A stretch of 64,000 nt of DNA, from assembly GCA_945878695.1 (NCBI GenBank), contig CAMDXI010000001.1:1-64000 (forward strand), read 5' to 3'. Every line of letters begins with the position of its first letter. Position 1 is the stretch's first letter. The DNA is from Methylotenera oryzisoli (GTDB lineage Bacteria > Pseudomonadota > Gammaproteobacteria > Burkholderiales > Methylophilaceae). The notes under the pieces are model-generated. The model was not told where the DNA came from and made no database searches. It was given only the letters and a program-made list of their open reading frames with translations. This document shows, piece by piece, positions 56,579 through 64,000 of this stretch. Both the position numbers and the translations under genes were made by a program.

Positions 56579-57879
56579 GAGCTGACCTTTAATTTGGCTA
56601 GCGGCAATTTAACCGTGGTTAACACGCCGCCTTCGGCGTGGTTGTTAAAGCTTAATTCACCGTCATAACGGGCTAGGGTGATTTGCGTTAAATAAACGCC
56701 TAAGCCCATGCCATCAGCCTGTTTGGAACTAAAGAAGGGCGTGCCTATTTTTTGTTTGGTTTCTTGACTTAGGCCTTGGCCAAAATCGCGGATGTTCAGG
56801 GTGAGCAGCTTGTCTGTCCATTGCGCGTCAAACAGAATGCGTGCCGGCGATTCGTCGGCGGCATTGTCCAGTAAATTTAATAGGGCTTGGCTTAGGGTTC
56901 TGTCCATGCTCACTTGCGGTGAGGCCGTGTCTTTAGGCATGCATACGACCAATTCGGTGGCCGGCCTGGTATCACGCCAACGTTGCAAAGCCTCGCTAAT
57001 AAACGCATCTAAAGGCAAGCCTGCGCCGGCTTCTGCCCTTGCTAGGCCGGCGTTACGGGTGATCGACGAGAGGATTTCTTTGCAGCGGGCGATTTGCTTT
57101 TGCATCAGCGAGAGTTGCTGCAATAGCTCGGGCTGCGCCGCGTAATCCTGAGACAGTTCTTTGGCCACCACCGCCATGGTGGCGAGCGGTGTGCCCAATT
57201 CGTGTGCGGCGCTGGTGGCCAGTGTGCCTAAGGCCAGCATGCGTTCGCTTTCTAATGCTTGCTCACGCACGCCGGCAATGGCTTGATCGTAGTCGCGTAA
57301 ATTTTGGCCTATGCGGGCGATGAAGATGGCAACAATGACGGTGCTCACAACAAAGCCTATCCACATTCCTAGCAAATGAATGTCCAGTTGCACGCTGTCT
57401 TGGTCGGCCAATTGCGCATGCAAATGCAAGTGCGACAGCGGCACGTGGTAGAACATCAGCAAGGTGTAACAAGTGATGCACAAGCTGGCAATCAACCAAG
57501 CGTAGCCGGCACGCAAGGCCACGGCGGCCACCGTGATGGGCAACAAATACATCCAAATAAAGGGGTTGCTGTAGCCGCCGCTGAAATAAAAAAGCACGCT
57601 TAAAGCCAACACGTCGCCCAGCAATTGCAGCAGCAATTCAAGCTGGCTGATGGCTTGATGGGTTTGCGCGGTGTGCTGGAGTCGCCACCAGGCTATGAGG
57701 CTAAATAAACCCAGTGCGGCGATGGCTAAGCTTAAGGGTAACACCGGCAAAGGCACGGCCGCTTGGCGCAGACTAACCATCACCAAGCCGAGCGCCAGCA
57801 TGATGACGCCACGCAACATGATTAAACGATGCATGTTTAAACGGGTGGCATTTAAAAAAGAGGCGTTGCTGGCTGGCAT
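56575..57879 (-). CDS. regB: Redox sensor kinase RegB/PrrB-type
   Basis: A 434-residue kinase with six membrane helices. The quinone-sensing heptad GGYSNPF (101-107) lies between helices 3 and 4, the H box is ATSAAHELGTPLATM (His226), and Cys266 sits in QIARCKEIL, the place of the redox-active Cys of RegB. The ATPase domain (LLNLLDNAADESP, DFGQGLS, GMGLGVYLTQI) is complete. Both redox-sensing features are therefore intact. It is transcribed with regA. Confidence 0.92.
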   Translation of the reverse strand: MPASNASFLNATRLNMHRLIMLRGVIMLALGLVMVSLRQAAVPLPVLPLSLAIAALGLFSLIAWWRLQHTAQTHQAISQLELLLQLLGDVLALSVLFYFSGGYSNPFIWMYLLPITVAAVALRAGYAWLIASLCITCYTLLMFYHVPLSHLHLHAQLADQDSVQLDIHLLGMWIGFVVSTVIVAIFIARIGQNLRDYDQAIAGVREQALESERMLALGTLATSAAHELGTPLATMAVVAKELSQDYAAQPELLQQLSLMQKQIARCKEILSSITRNAGLARAEAGAGLPLDAFISEALQRWRDTRPATELVVCMPKDTASPQVSMDRTLSQALLNLLDNAADESPARILFDAQWTDKLLTLNIRDFGQGLSQETKQKIGTPFFSSKQADGMGLGVYLTQITLARYDGELSFNNHAEGGVLTTVKLPLAKLKVSS

Positions 57880-57950
57880 GCGATGGCTAGGTTAATAATT
57901 GTTACCCGGCATTATAAAGCCTAAGCAAAAATAATAGGCCGATCTGGGGT

Positions 57951-57979
57951 GCGACATATTGTCGCGCGACAATATGCCA
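57951..57979. promoter_or_regulatory. 22-bp palindrome with two RegA-like sites
   Basis: A perfect palindrome spans 57955-57976 (half-site CATATTGTCGC). It contains two overlapping matches to the RegA consensus GYGRCRNNRYGWCR, at 57951-57964 and 57966-57979, each with one mismatch. It lies in the 146-bp gap between divergent regB and the TonB-dependent receptor gene, 72 bp from the regB start and about 47 bp from the receptor start. It could control both. Confidence 0.65.
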
Positions 57980-58025
57980 CATTCCATAAAATGAATTTGT
58001 CATCTACTATACGGCCGTTTCAATA

Positions 58026-60347
58026 ATGGATTTGCTGTTGATGAAGAGACGTATTTGTATTGTTTTTTTCCTACTCATGCCTATGCAGTTTGCTTATGCC
58101 GAACACGATCATGACCTTGATAAAGTGGAGGTGCAGGCGCCCATTATAGACAGCCGCATTCTTAAGCACCCGGCCACGGTGGAAACCTACGATAGGCAAC
58201 AAATTGCCGATAGCATTAATGCGGCTACGGTAGCGCAAACACTTAAATATTTGCCCAGCATACAAGTACGTGAGCGATTTATTGGCGACCGAAATGGCAT
58301 CATAGCCACGCGGACTGCGGGCACGCTATCCAGTGCGCAAAGTATGCTGTTTGCGGACGGTGTGTTGCTGTCCAATTTGTTGGGCAATTCTTTCGGCTAC
58401 CCGCCACGCTGGGGCTTGATTATGCCCGAAGAGGTAGAAAGCATTAGCATGATGTATGGGCCTTTTTCTGCGCTCTATGCCGGCAATTCGTTTGGTGGTG
58501 TCATGAGTTTGCACACGCGCATGCCGGAAAAATTGGAAAGCCACGCTACGCTGCAAACCTTTATGCAGGACTTCTCTTTGTACGGCACAAGCGAACATTA
58601 CCAGGGTCAGCATTTAACCGCTTCATTGGGCAATAAAGTGAACGATTTTGCTTTCTGGTTGGGCGTGGATTACTTGGAAAACAAAGGCCAGCCCATGGGT
58701 TTTTCAACGGGTACCTTATCCTCTACAACATCGACAGCCAACCCGGTTACTGGCGCTTATCAGGATAAGGACGTTACGAACGCCGACAGGCTTGTATTTG
58801 GTGCAAACAGCATGGAAGACGTCAAGCAAACAGACGTTAAATTTAAAGCCAGCTATGACATTAACCCGCAGCTTAAAGTCGCTTACACCATAGGCTTGTG
58901 GGACTTACACAGTGAAACGGAGGTGCAAAGCTACATCAAAGCCAGCAATGGCGATACCGTTTACAACAACAAGGTCAGTTTTAATGGAAAATCTTACAGC
59001 GTGACGGGTTTAAGTCCCGGTCGTGCCGAGGCTTTTCATATCATGCAAGCGCTGGACATTAAATCGGACAGCAAGGGCTTTTTTGATTGGGAATTAACCC
59101 TATCGGATTTTAATTATCAAAAAGACAACAATGCCAGTTCGACTGCCAACTCCAGTTCTACAACCGATATGACTGAGGGTAACCCTTACCTAACCCGCAC
59201 CGGCACGATAACGGACATGCAGGGCACCGGTTGGTTGGCGTTTGAGGCGCGCGGGACGTTGCATCCAGCCAATCACACTGTGGATATTGGCTACCACATT
59301 GATCACTACGAATTGCGCAGCAATGTCTACAACACAAGGGATTGGTCTGTGGGCGTCAAAGACACATTAAAATCAGCCGCACAAGGCGACACTCGCACTC
59401 AAGCCGTGTATTTGCAGGACAAATGGCAGTTAGACCAAAAATGGGCATTGACCGTGGGTGGCCGTGCTGAACATTGGCAAGCAAGCAATGGACAGAATAG
59501 ACCAACAGCAAGCACCACGGTGATCTATGCCGATCGCTCGGATAATAAATTTTCACCTAAGCTGTCGCTCAGTTTTGAACCGCAACCGGCTTGGGGTTTT
59601 AGGGCGTCTTATGGCCAAGCTTACCGCTTTCCTACCGTGGCGGAGTTGTTTCAATTATTAACCGATGCAAATTCAACTGACTACGTAGTGAGTAATCCTG
59701 ATTTAAAACCAGAGCAAGTCAGAGCCGGTGAATTGACCGCGGAGCGCCGTTTTGAAAATGGTTTATTGAGGGTTAGTTTATTCCATGAGGATAAATACGA
59801 CGCATTAATTTCACAGAAATTGAATCAGCATAGTGTGATTCCATACAGCGATGGTGTTTGTAGTAATTCAAGTGGCTGTACTTTTATTCAAAATGTAGAC
59901 CACATCCGTACGCGTGGCGTTGAAATGTCCAGCCAGTGGCAGGATGTGTTAGTGCATGGCTTGGACTTTCAAGGCAGCGCCACCTTCACTGATGCTGAGG
60001 TGTTGGCCAATGGGGGCGCGCCTAGCACGGTAGGCAATAAACCGACACGCATTCCAAAGAACATGTTTAAGTTGGTGACCACCTACCATCAGGGGCACAA
60101 TTTAACATATAGTTTGGCTGCTCGTTATAGCGGTAGGCAATACACCAATTTAAGCAATACTGATGTCAATCCGGATACGTATGGCGGCGCCAGCAATTTT
60201 TTTGTGCTGGATGCGAAAGCCAATTATAAACTGGCCGATCGCTTCACTTTAAGCATGGGCATGGACAATATCAATAATTGTAAATCCTATGTGTCCCATC
60301 CTTATCCGCACCGCACCACCTATCTGCAGGCAAAGTTTGATTATTAA
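58026..60347 (+). CDS. TonB-dependent receptor, likely copper or metal chelate
   Basis: A 773-residue outer-membrane receptor. Met 58026 or 58041 (MKRRICIVFFLLM) starts the signal peptide, which ends FAYA. The mature N-terminus is acidic and His-rich (EHDHDLDKVEV, also the TonB box region). The plug domain (about 40-165) and a 22-strand barrel end in Tyr (LQAKFDY). The ligand is not defined; neighbours encoding ccoS and ccoI downstream on the other strand and the His-rich start suggest copper. The next + strand gene begins 106 bp downstream. Confidence 0.85.
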   Translation: MDLLLMKRRICIVFFLLMPMQFAYAEHDHDLDKVEVQAPIIDSRILKHPATVETYDRQQIADSINAATVAQTLKYLPSIQVRERFIGDRNGIIATRTAGTLSSAQSMLFADGVLLSNLLGNSFGYPPRWGLIMPEEVESISMMYGPFSALYAGNSFGGVMSLHTRMPEKLESHATLQTFMQDFSLYGTSEHYQGQHLTASLGNKVNDFAFWLGVDYLENKGQPMGFSTGTLSSTTSTANPVTGAYQDKDVTNADRLVFGANSMEDVKQTDVKFKASYDINPQLKVAYTIGLWDLHSETEVQSYIKASNGDTVYNNKVSFNGKSYSVTGLSPGRAEAFHIMQALDIKSDSKGFFDWELTLSDFNYQKDNNASSTANSSSTTDMTEGNPYLTRTGTITDMQGTGWLAFEARGTLHPANHTVDIGYHIDHYELRSNVYNTRDWSVGVKDTLKSAAQGDTRTQAVYLQDKWQLDQKWALTVGGRAEHWQASNGQNRPTASTTVIYADRSDNKFSPKLSLSFEPQPAWGFRASYGQAYRFPTVAELFQLLTDANSTDYVVSNPDLKPEQVRAGELTAERRFENGLLRVSLFHEDKYDALISQKLNQHSVIPYSDGVCSNSSGCTFIQNVDHIRTRGVEMSSQWQDVLVHGLDFQGSATFTDAEVLANGGAPSTVGNKPTRIPKNMFKLVTTYHQGHNLTYSLAARYSGRQYTNLSNTDVNPDTYGGASNFFVLDAKANYKLADRFTLSMGMDNINNCKSYVSHPYPHRTTYLQAKFDY

Positions 60348-60453
60348 CAAGGTGCAAAAAATCGGCGCCAACTGCATTACAATGCCTACTTTCATTTAAG
60401 CGCAGGGTAGCTTGGCTTAAATACCACCTCAACTTAGAGTCTGTTATTGCATC

Positions 60454-61650
60454 ATGAATTTATTAATTAAGTTGTGCTTATTGTTAACGTGTATGCCGCT
60501 TTTAGCTCACGAAGAACACACAAAATACCACGCTGGCAGCCTGGCTGTCAGCGTAGCCGTGGATGCGCAAGGTGCTGTGTGGCGGGTGGCTGAAAAGGAC
60601 GGCATGGTCATGGTCGACGTGAGTCGAGATTTAGCGAAAACCTTTACTAAACCGCTAGCCGTGAACAGCGCACCGCAAAAAATTGGTGCGGATGGTGAAG
60701 CCAGGCCAAAAATTGCCATAGGCCCGCAGGGTCAGGTCTATATCACATGGACTGAAGCGCTAAAACAACCCTATGCTGGTTATATTTGGTTTGCTCGGTC
60801 CCTTAATCAAGGTAAGAGTTTTGAAAAGCCTTTTATCGTTCACCAAGACCGTGCTGAAATCACCCATCGCTTTGATTCGATCAACCTAGCTAAAAACGGC
60901 ACAATAACCGTAAGCTGGGTGGATAAACGCGACCTAATTGCAGCCAAAACAGCGGGTAAGCCCTACGAAGGAGCTGCCATTTACTATGCGCGATCATTGG
61001 ACAATGGCGCTAGTTTTGCTGCAGAAAAAAAACTGGCTGACAGCAGTTGTGAATGTTGCCGCATAGCCATGACCAACAAACCCGATGGTACGGCGGTGGC
61101 CATGTGGCGTCACGTCTTTGCGGGCAACGAGCGCGACCACATGATGGCAGAAATTCCAAGCAGTGCCAGTCAGCCTGCGGTCATTAAGCGCGCCACCTAC
61201 GGCCGCTGGAAGATAGACGGTTGCCCACACCATGGGGCGGCTTTGGCCAGTGGTGGCGAGGGCCAAGATTGGTGGGGCTACCACATGGCTTGGTTTGATG
61301 GCGGCAACGACGCCAATGGCCAGTCTGCCGGTTTGTATTACGCGCGCATGGATGGGGTGGCTTGGGCCTCGACCCCGGCTAAAAAATTCGCCGGCAGTAA
61401 AAACCTAGCGGGCCACCCGGCTTTGTTGAGTGTGGGAGAAAATGTCTATCTGGTTTGGCGTGAAAGCGAAGCGAAGACCCACAAAATTCTTGGTAAGTAT
61501 TCCGATGACGGTGGGAGGAATTGGAGCGAGCCTAAGCTCTTGGCGGAAACCACCGGCAAAGCCGACTACCCGCAATTACTGAATCGGGACAAGCAGGTTT
61601 ACCTAGCATGGCAAACCGCGCAAGAAGGTTTGCGCTTGTTAGCCTGGTAA
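60454..61650 (+). CDS. Secreted sialidase-fold protein with Cys/His clusters
   Basis: A 398-residue secreted protein (signal peptide ends PLLA; mature start HEEHTKYHAG). Repeated S-x-D-x-G-x-x-F/W motifs (SRDLAKTF, SLNQGKSFEKP, SLDNGASFAAE, SDDGGRNWSEP) indicate a BNR/sialidase-type beta-propeller. It lacks an obvious sialidase active site but carries a CECCR cluster (Cys199, 201, 202) and DGCPHHG (Cys257, His259, His260), which look like metal ligands. A role in extracellular or periplasmic metal handling with the upstream receptor is inferred. I know no described function for this arrangement. Confidence 0.7.
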   Translation: MNLLIKLCLLLTCMPLLAHEEHTKYHAGSLAVSVAVDAQGAVWRVAEKDGMVMVDVSRDLAKTFTKPLAVNSAPQKIGADGEARPKIAIGPQGQVYITWTEALKQPYAGYIWFARSLNQGKSFEKPFIVHQDRAEITHRFDSINLAKNGTITVSWVDKRDLIAAKTAGKPYEGAAIYYARSLDNGASFAAEKKLADSSCECCRIAMTNKPDGTAVAMWRHVFAGNERDHMMAEIPSSASQPAVIKRATYGRWKIDGCPHHGAALASGGEGQDWWGYHMAWFDGGNDANGQSAGLYYARMDGVAWASTPAKKFAGSKNLAGHPALLSVGENVYLVWRESEAKTHKILGKYSDDGGRNWSEPKLLAETTGKADYPQLLNRDKQVYLAWQTAQEGLRLLAW

Positions 61651-61651
61651 G

Positions 61652-62311
61652 TTAATTACACCACACTTTGCTGTTGTGACTGAGCGCCATCCAAATCGCC
61701 CAAGCGCTGGCGGAGCTTAGCATGAGGCCGGCTAGGCGCATACCGTAGGGTTCCACCACGCTGGATTTGAGTTTTAACCAAGCCCAAGGCGCAAAAAACA
61801 AGGCGATGCCCGAGCCCAAGGCAAAAGCGGCCATGCTGAGGGCGCCACCCAATGGGTCGCCATTAAACGAGGCGATAATCAAGGCCGAGTAGAGCAAGCC
61901 GCAAGGCATCAATGCCCACAATAGGCCCACGTAGAAATGGCCGCCATTGAGCCTGCTGAGTTTTTTCACGTGCCGCCAAATGCTACGCCCAGCTTGGTCT
62001 ACCCAGATGGGTTGGCGGGCGTAGATCAGCAATAACAGCCCCCAAAAAAATACCAAAACGTGAAAGAAGGTCCACAAGGGATGCAGGATCGCGCTGTAGT
62101 TGGACAGCCAAGCTATGCTTTGGATGGCAAAGGTGGCGATGGCGCCCAATAAGGCATAGCCGCATAAACGCCCTAAATGGTATAAGCCTATGGCGTAGGG
62201 TTTATCGGGATCTTGTGTAAAAGCGGTGCAGGCAGCCCCGCACATGGCCACGCAATGCGGGCCGCCGGCCAAGCCCATGACTAGGGCGCTATACAGTAAA
62301 GCAGTTTGCAT
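61652..62311 (-). CDS. TauE/SafE-type (DsbD_2-like) membrane protein
   Basis: A 219-residue, six-helix membrane protein starting with MGLAGGPHCVAMCGAACTAF, the GPHCxxMCG motif of the sulfite-exporter/UreH-like family found in cbb3 oxidase maturation clusters. The His/Cys in helix 1 could handle copper. It is 15 bp downstream of ccoS on the same strand, so the order ccoI-ccoS-this gene argues for a role in cbb3 assembly. Confidence 0.85.
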   Translation of the reverse strand: MQTALLYSALVMGLAGGPHCVAMCGAACTAFTQDPDKPYAIGLYHLGRLCGYALLGAIATFAIQSIAWLSNYSAILHPLWTFFHVLVFFWGLLLLIYARQPIWVDQAGRSIWRHVKKLSRLNGGHFYVGLLWALMPCGLLYSALIIASFNGDPLGGALSMAAFALGSGIALFFAPWAWLKLKSSVVEPYGMRLAGLMLSSASAWAIWMALSHNSKVWCN

Positions 62312-62326
62312 GGATGGGTGTCGGCC

Positions 62327-62470
62327 TTACTCTTTATCTTCTTCGAAAATACGCCGGCCTTCTTCTTCTATGTCTTCAAATTGGCCGCGGTAGACTGCCC
62401 ACCATAAACCAGCCAGCACCACTAAAGCCAGCACGACGGATAGGGGAATGAGTACAAACAATATGTCCAT
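62327..62470 (-). CDS. ccoS: cbb3 oxidase maturation protein CcoS
   Basis: A 47-residue single-helix protein: MDILFVLIPLSVVLALVVLA, then GLWWAVYRGQFEDIEEEG and a Glu-rich end. The WAVYRGQFED-type segment after one helix is diagnostic of CcoS/FixS, needed to insert cofactors into cbb3 oxidase. It starts three bases after the ccoI stop. It is short enough to be missed by gene finders. Confidence 0.92.
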   Translation of the reverse strand: MDILFVLIPLSVVLALVVLAGLWWAVYRGQFEDIEEEGRRIFEEDKE

Positions 62471-62472
62471 GC

Positions 62473-64000
62473 TTAGGCCTTAGAAGAATTGCCACTGGAA
62501 TGGCTAAATTGGCTTAAGCGCAAGGCGTTAAGCACCACGATCAATGAGCTGGTGGCCATGCCTAAGCCGGCTTGCCAAGGACTTAACCAAGCAAAGAAAG
62601 CCAGCGGGATGCACACGGCATTGTAAATGACCGCCCACGCGATATTCTGCTTAATGATGCGCATGGTTTTTTTGGCGTGTTTAATCAGTGCCGGTATCTC
62701 GCTGATGTCGCCGTTTAATAAAACGTAATCGGCATGCGCGAGCGTTAGCGGCACGCCTTTGCCCATGGCAATCGAGACATGGGCGCTGGCTAAGATAGGC
62801 CCGTCGTTTAAGCCGTCCCCCACCATCAAGACTTTTTTACCGTGCAGTTTTAGGCCTTGCAAGCGTTGCAATTTGTCGTTTGGGCTACAAGCGGCTTGAA
62901 ACACCTTGATGCCCACCAGGGCGGCGGTGTTTTTTACCGTGTGCCATTGGTCACCAGAGAGCAATTCCACATCCAACTGGGCTTGCTGCAAAGCGGCAAC
63001 CGCCTGGGCTGTGTTGGCTTTGATGGCTTCTTGTAAGTTAAACGTGGCCAACCAGCCGCTGTCATCGGCCAGGTAAACCTGTTGGTAGCGTTCGTCGCTG
63101 GCTTGCAGTTGATCGCTATGCACACCGCAGAAGACGGCCGAGCCTAGTTTTAATGGCCGTTGCTCGAAGCGGCCCTGCATGCCCGCGCCTACCTGCTCTT
63201 CTACTTGCTCCAGCGTTATGCTTAGCGCGTTGGCCAGTGGATCTTGCTTGGCGGCGTAAGCCACGGCCATGGCGATGGGGTGCATGGACTGGCTGGCCAA
63301 AGCCGATGCCATGGTTAGGGCTTGCGCTTCGCTGAGGCCGTCTTTAACGCTCAACGATTTCACGGCGATGTGGTTGTCGGTCAGCGTGCCGGTTTTATCA
63401 AATATGACCGTGTCGATTTGGGCGATGCTTTCTATGGCTTGCAAGTGCCGAATTAAAATGCCGCGTTTCACAAAGGCACTGGCGCTGGCAAGCATGGCTG
63501 CCGGTGTGGCCAGCGATAAGGCGCACGGGCAGGTGACAATTAATACCGCCGCCGCCGTCATTAAGGCCAGGCCATGACCTTGCTCCCATAGCAAGGCCGC
63601 GGACAGCACAGCGCTTAGTAAGATAAAAAATAAGAAGGGCCTGGCGACGCGGTCGGCCAGTTGCGATAGCCGCGGTTTCTCGATGGCGGCTTGGTTAATC
63701 AGCTGCACAATTTGCCCGTACTGGGTGGATTCGCCCAAGGTTTCTAAGCGCATGGTGACGGTGGCGCCGAGGTTGTAGCTGCCGGCCACGACCTGCTCGC
63801 CCTTATTTTTATGGATGGGCGTCGATTCGCCAGTCAACAAGGATTCGTCTACCTTGGTTTGCCCAGACAGCAATAATCCGTCGGCGGGGAAGGCTTCGCC
63901 GGTATTGACCCGCACGATGTCGCCCACGCTTAATTGGCTATTAATCACGCGCGTGTAACTGCCGTCGGCGTTTTGCCGTTCGGTATTTTCTGGAATGCGG
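62473..64000 (-). CDS. ccoI: Copper P1B-type ATPase CcoI/FixI, N-terminus beyond the window
   Basis: The visible 509 codons hold the actuator (VDESLLTGES), the CPC metal motif (TCPCALSLATP), the P domain (DKTGTLTDN), the P1B-typical MHPIA motif in the N domain and the hinge GDGLNDGPILA. A GTG at 63948 is internal: the frame stays open to the right edge, so the metal-binding N-terminus and first helices are cut off. Directly followed by ccoS, this is the CcoI type, exporting Cu+ to the periplasm for cbb3 oxidase assembly. Confidence 0.93.
   Translation of the reverse strand, partial: RIPENTERQNADGSYTRVINSQLSVGDIVRVNTGEAFPADGLLLSGQTKVDESLLTGESTPIHKNKGEQVVAGSYNLGATVTMRLETLGESTQYGQIVQLINQAAIEKPRLSQLADRVARPFLFFILLSAVLSAALLWEQGHGLALMTAAAVLIVTCPCALSLATPAAMLASASAFVKRGILIRHLQAIESIAQIDTVIFDKTGTLTDNHIAVKSLSVKDGLSEAQALTMASALASQSMHPIAMAVAYAAKQDPLANALSITLEQVEEQVGAGMQGRFEQRPLKLGSAVFCGVHSDQLQASDERYQQVYLADDSGWLATFNLQEAIKANTAQAVAALQQAQLDVELLSGDQWHTVKNTAALVGIKVFQAACSPNDKLQRLQGLKLHGKKVLMVGDGLNDGPILASAHVSIAMGKGVPLTLAHADYVLLNGDISEIPALIKHAKKTMRIIKQNIAWAVIYNAVCIPLAFFAWLSPWQAGLGMATSSLIVVLNALRLSQFSHSSGNSSKA

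Noticed and set aside
63153-63577. Plus-strand frames opposite ccoI
   Set aside because: They are antisense shadows of the P-type ATPase with no start signals.

Overview
The window looks like a Betaproteobacterium chromosome, most plausibly order Nitrosomonadales (a Methylophilaceae- or Gallionellaceae-like relative). This is inferred from a System I (ccm) cytochrome c maturation operon, a very long DUF3683-type FAD/Fe-S fusion protein, a RegB/RegA-type redox two-component pair, cbb3 oxidase maturation genes (ccoI, ccoS) and beta-proteobacterial gene orders such as rplU-rpmA-obg-proB and yacG-zapD-coaE-pilD. No 16S gene is present, so the genus stays open. Most of the window is housekeeping DNA; only about the first 7 kb is accessory.

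Region 1 (1-7.1 kb) is an integration zone. An AT-rich element end with a tyrosine integrase stops exactly at a 3' half of tRNA-Lys(UUU) at 2493-2539 (attachment site). A second, decayed full-length tRNA-Lys copy lies at 4210-4287. Between and beyond them are an NTF2-like protein, a pterin carbinolamine dehydratase, a five-gene metal-handling cassette (His/Cys-rich secreted protein, small beta-barrel-like protein, MerP-like and MerT-like proteins, Cys-tailed membrane protein) and a broken YwqK-family gene with two in-frame stops.

Region 2 (7.1-14.4 kb) is the ccmABCDEFGHI operon with a CcmI lacking its TPR region, then tRNA-Arg(CCG) and a membrane-anchored cytochrome c5. Region 3 (14.4-30.7 kb) holds apaH; an ornithine-lipid pair (olsB, olsA) preceded by a three-unit PHO-box-like repeat and a start-codon hairpin; a sugar/nucleoside kinase; a TetR regulator; HemJ; a TlpA-like protein; the 1292-residue flavo/Fe-S protein; and the phoB-phoR operon with its own three-unit PHO box. 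These tie phosphate sensing to membrane lipid remodelling. An OFA-type transporter, ribH and nusB follow.

Region 4 (30.7-55 kb) is core metabolism: lpxH, two cyclophilins, an L,D-transpeptidase and a TPR protein sharing a C-terminal NTF2-like domain, cysS, argJ, a Nudix-ThiE fusion, a PCu(A)C copper chaperone, yacG-zapD-coaE-pilD, ispB, rplU-rpmA-obg-proB, purEK, rpsT with an Ala/Lys/Pro tail, and murJ-ribF-ileS-lspA. Region 5 (55-64 kb) holds a DUF808 protein, RegA/RegB with a 22-bp palindrome resembling RegA sites, then a TonB-dependent receptor, a beta-propeller-like secreted protein with Cys/His clusters, a TauE/SafE-type membrane protein, ccoS and the C-terminal part of ccoI. This last group may be a redox-controlled copper supply line for cbb3 oxidase.
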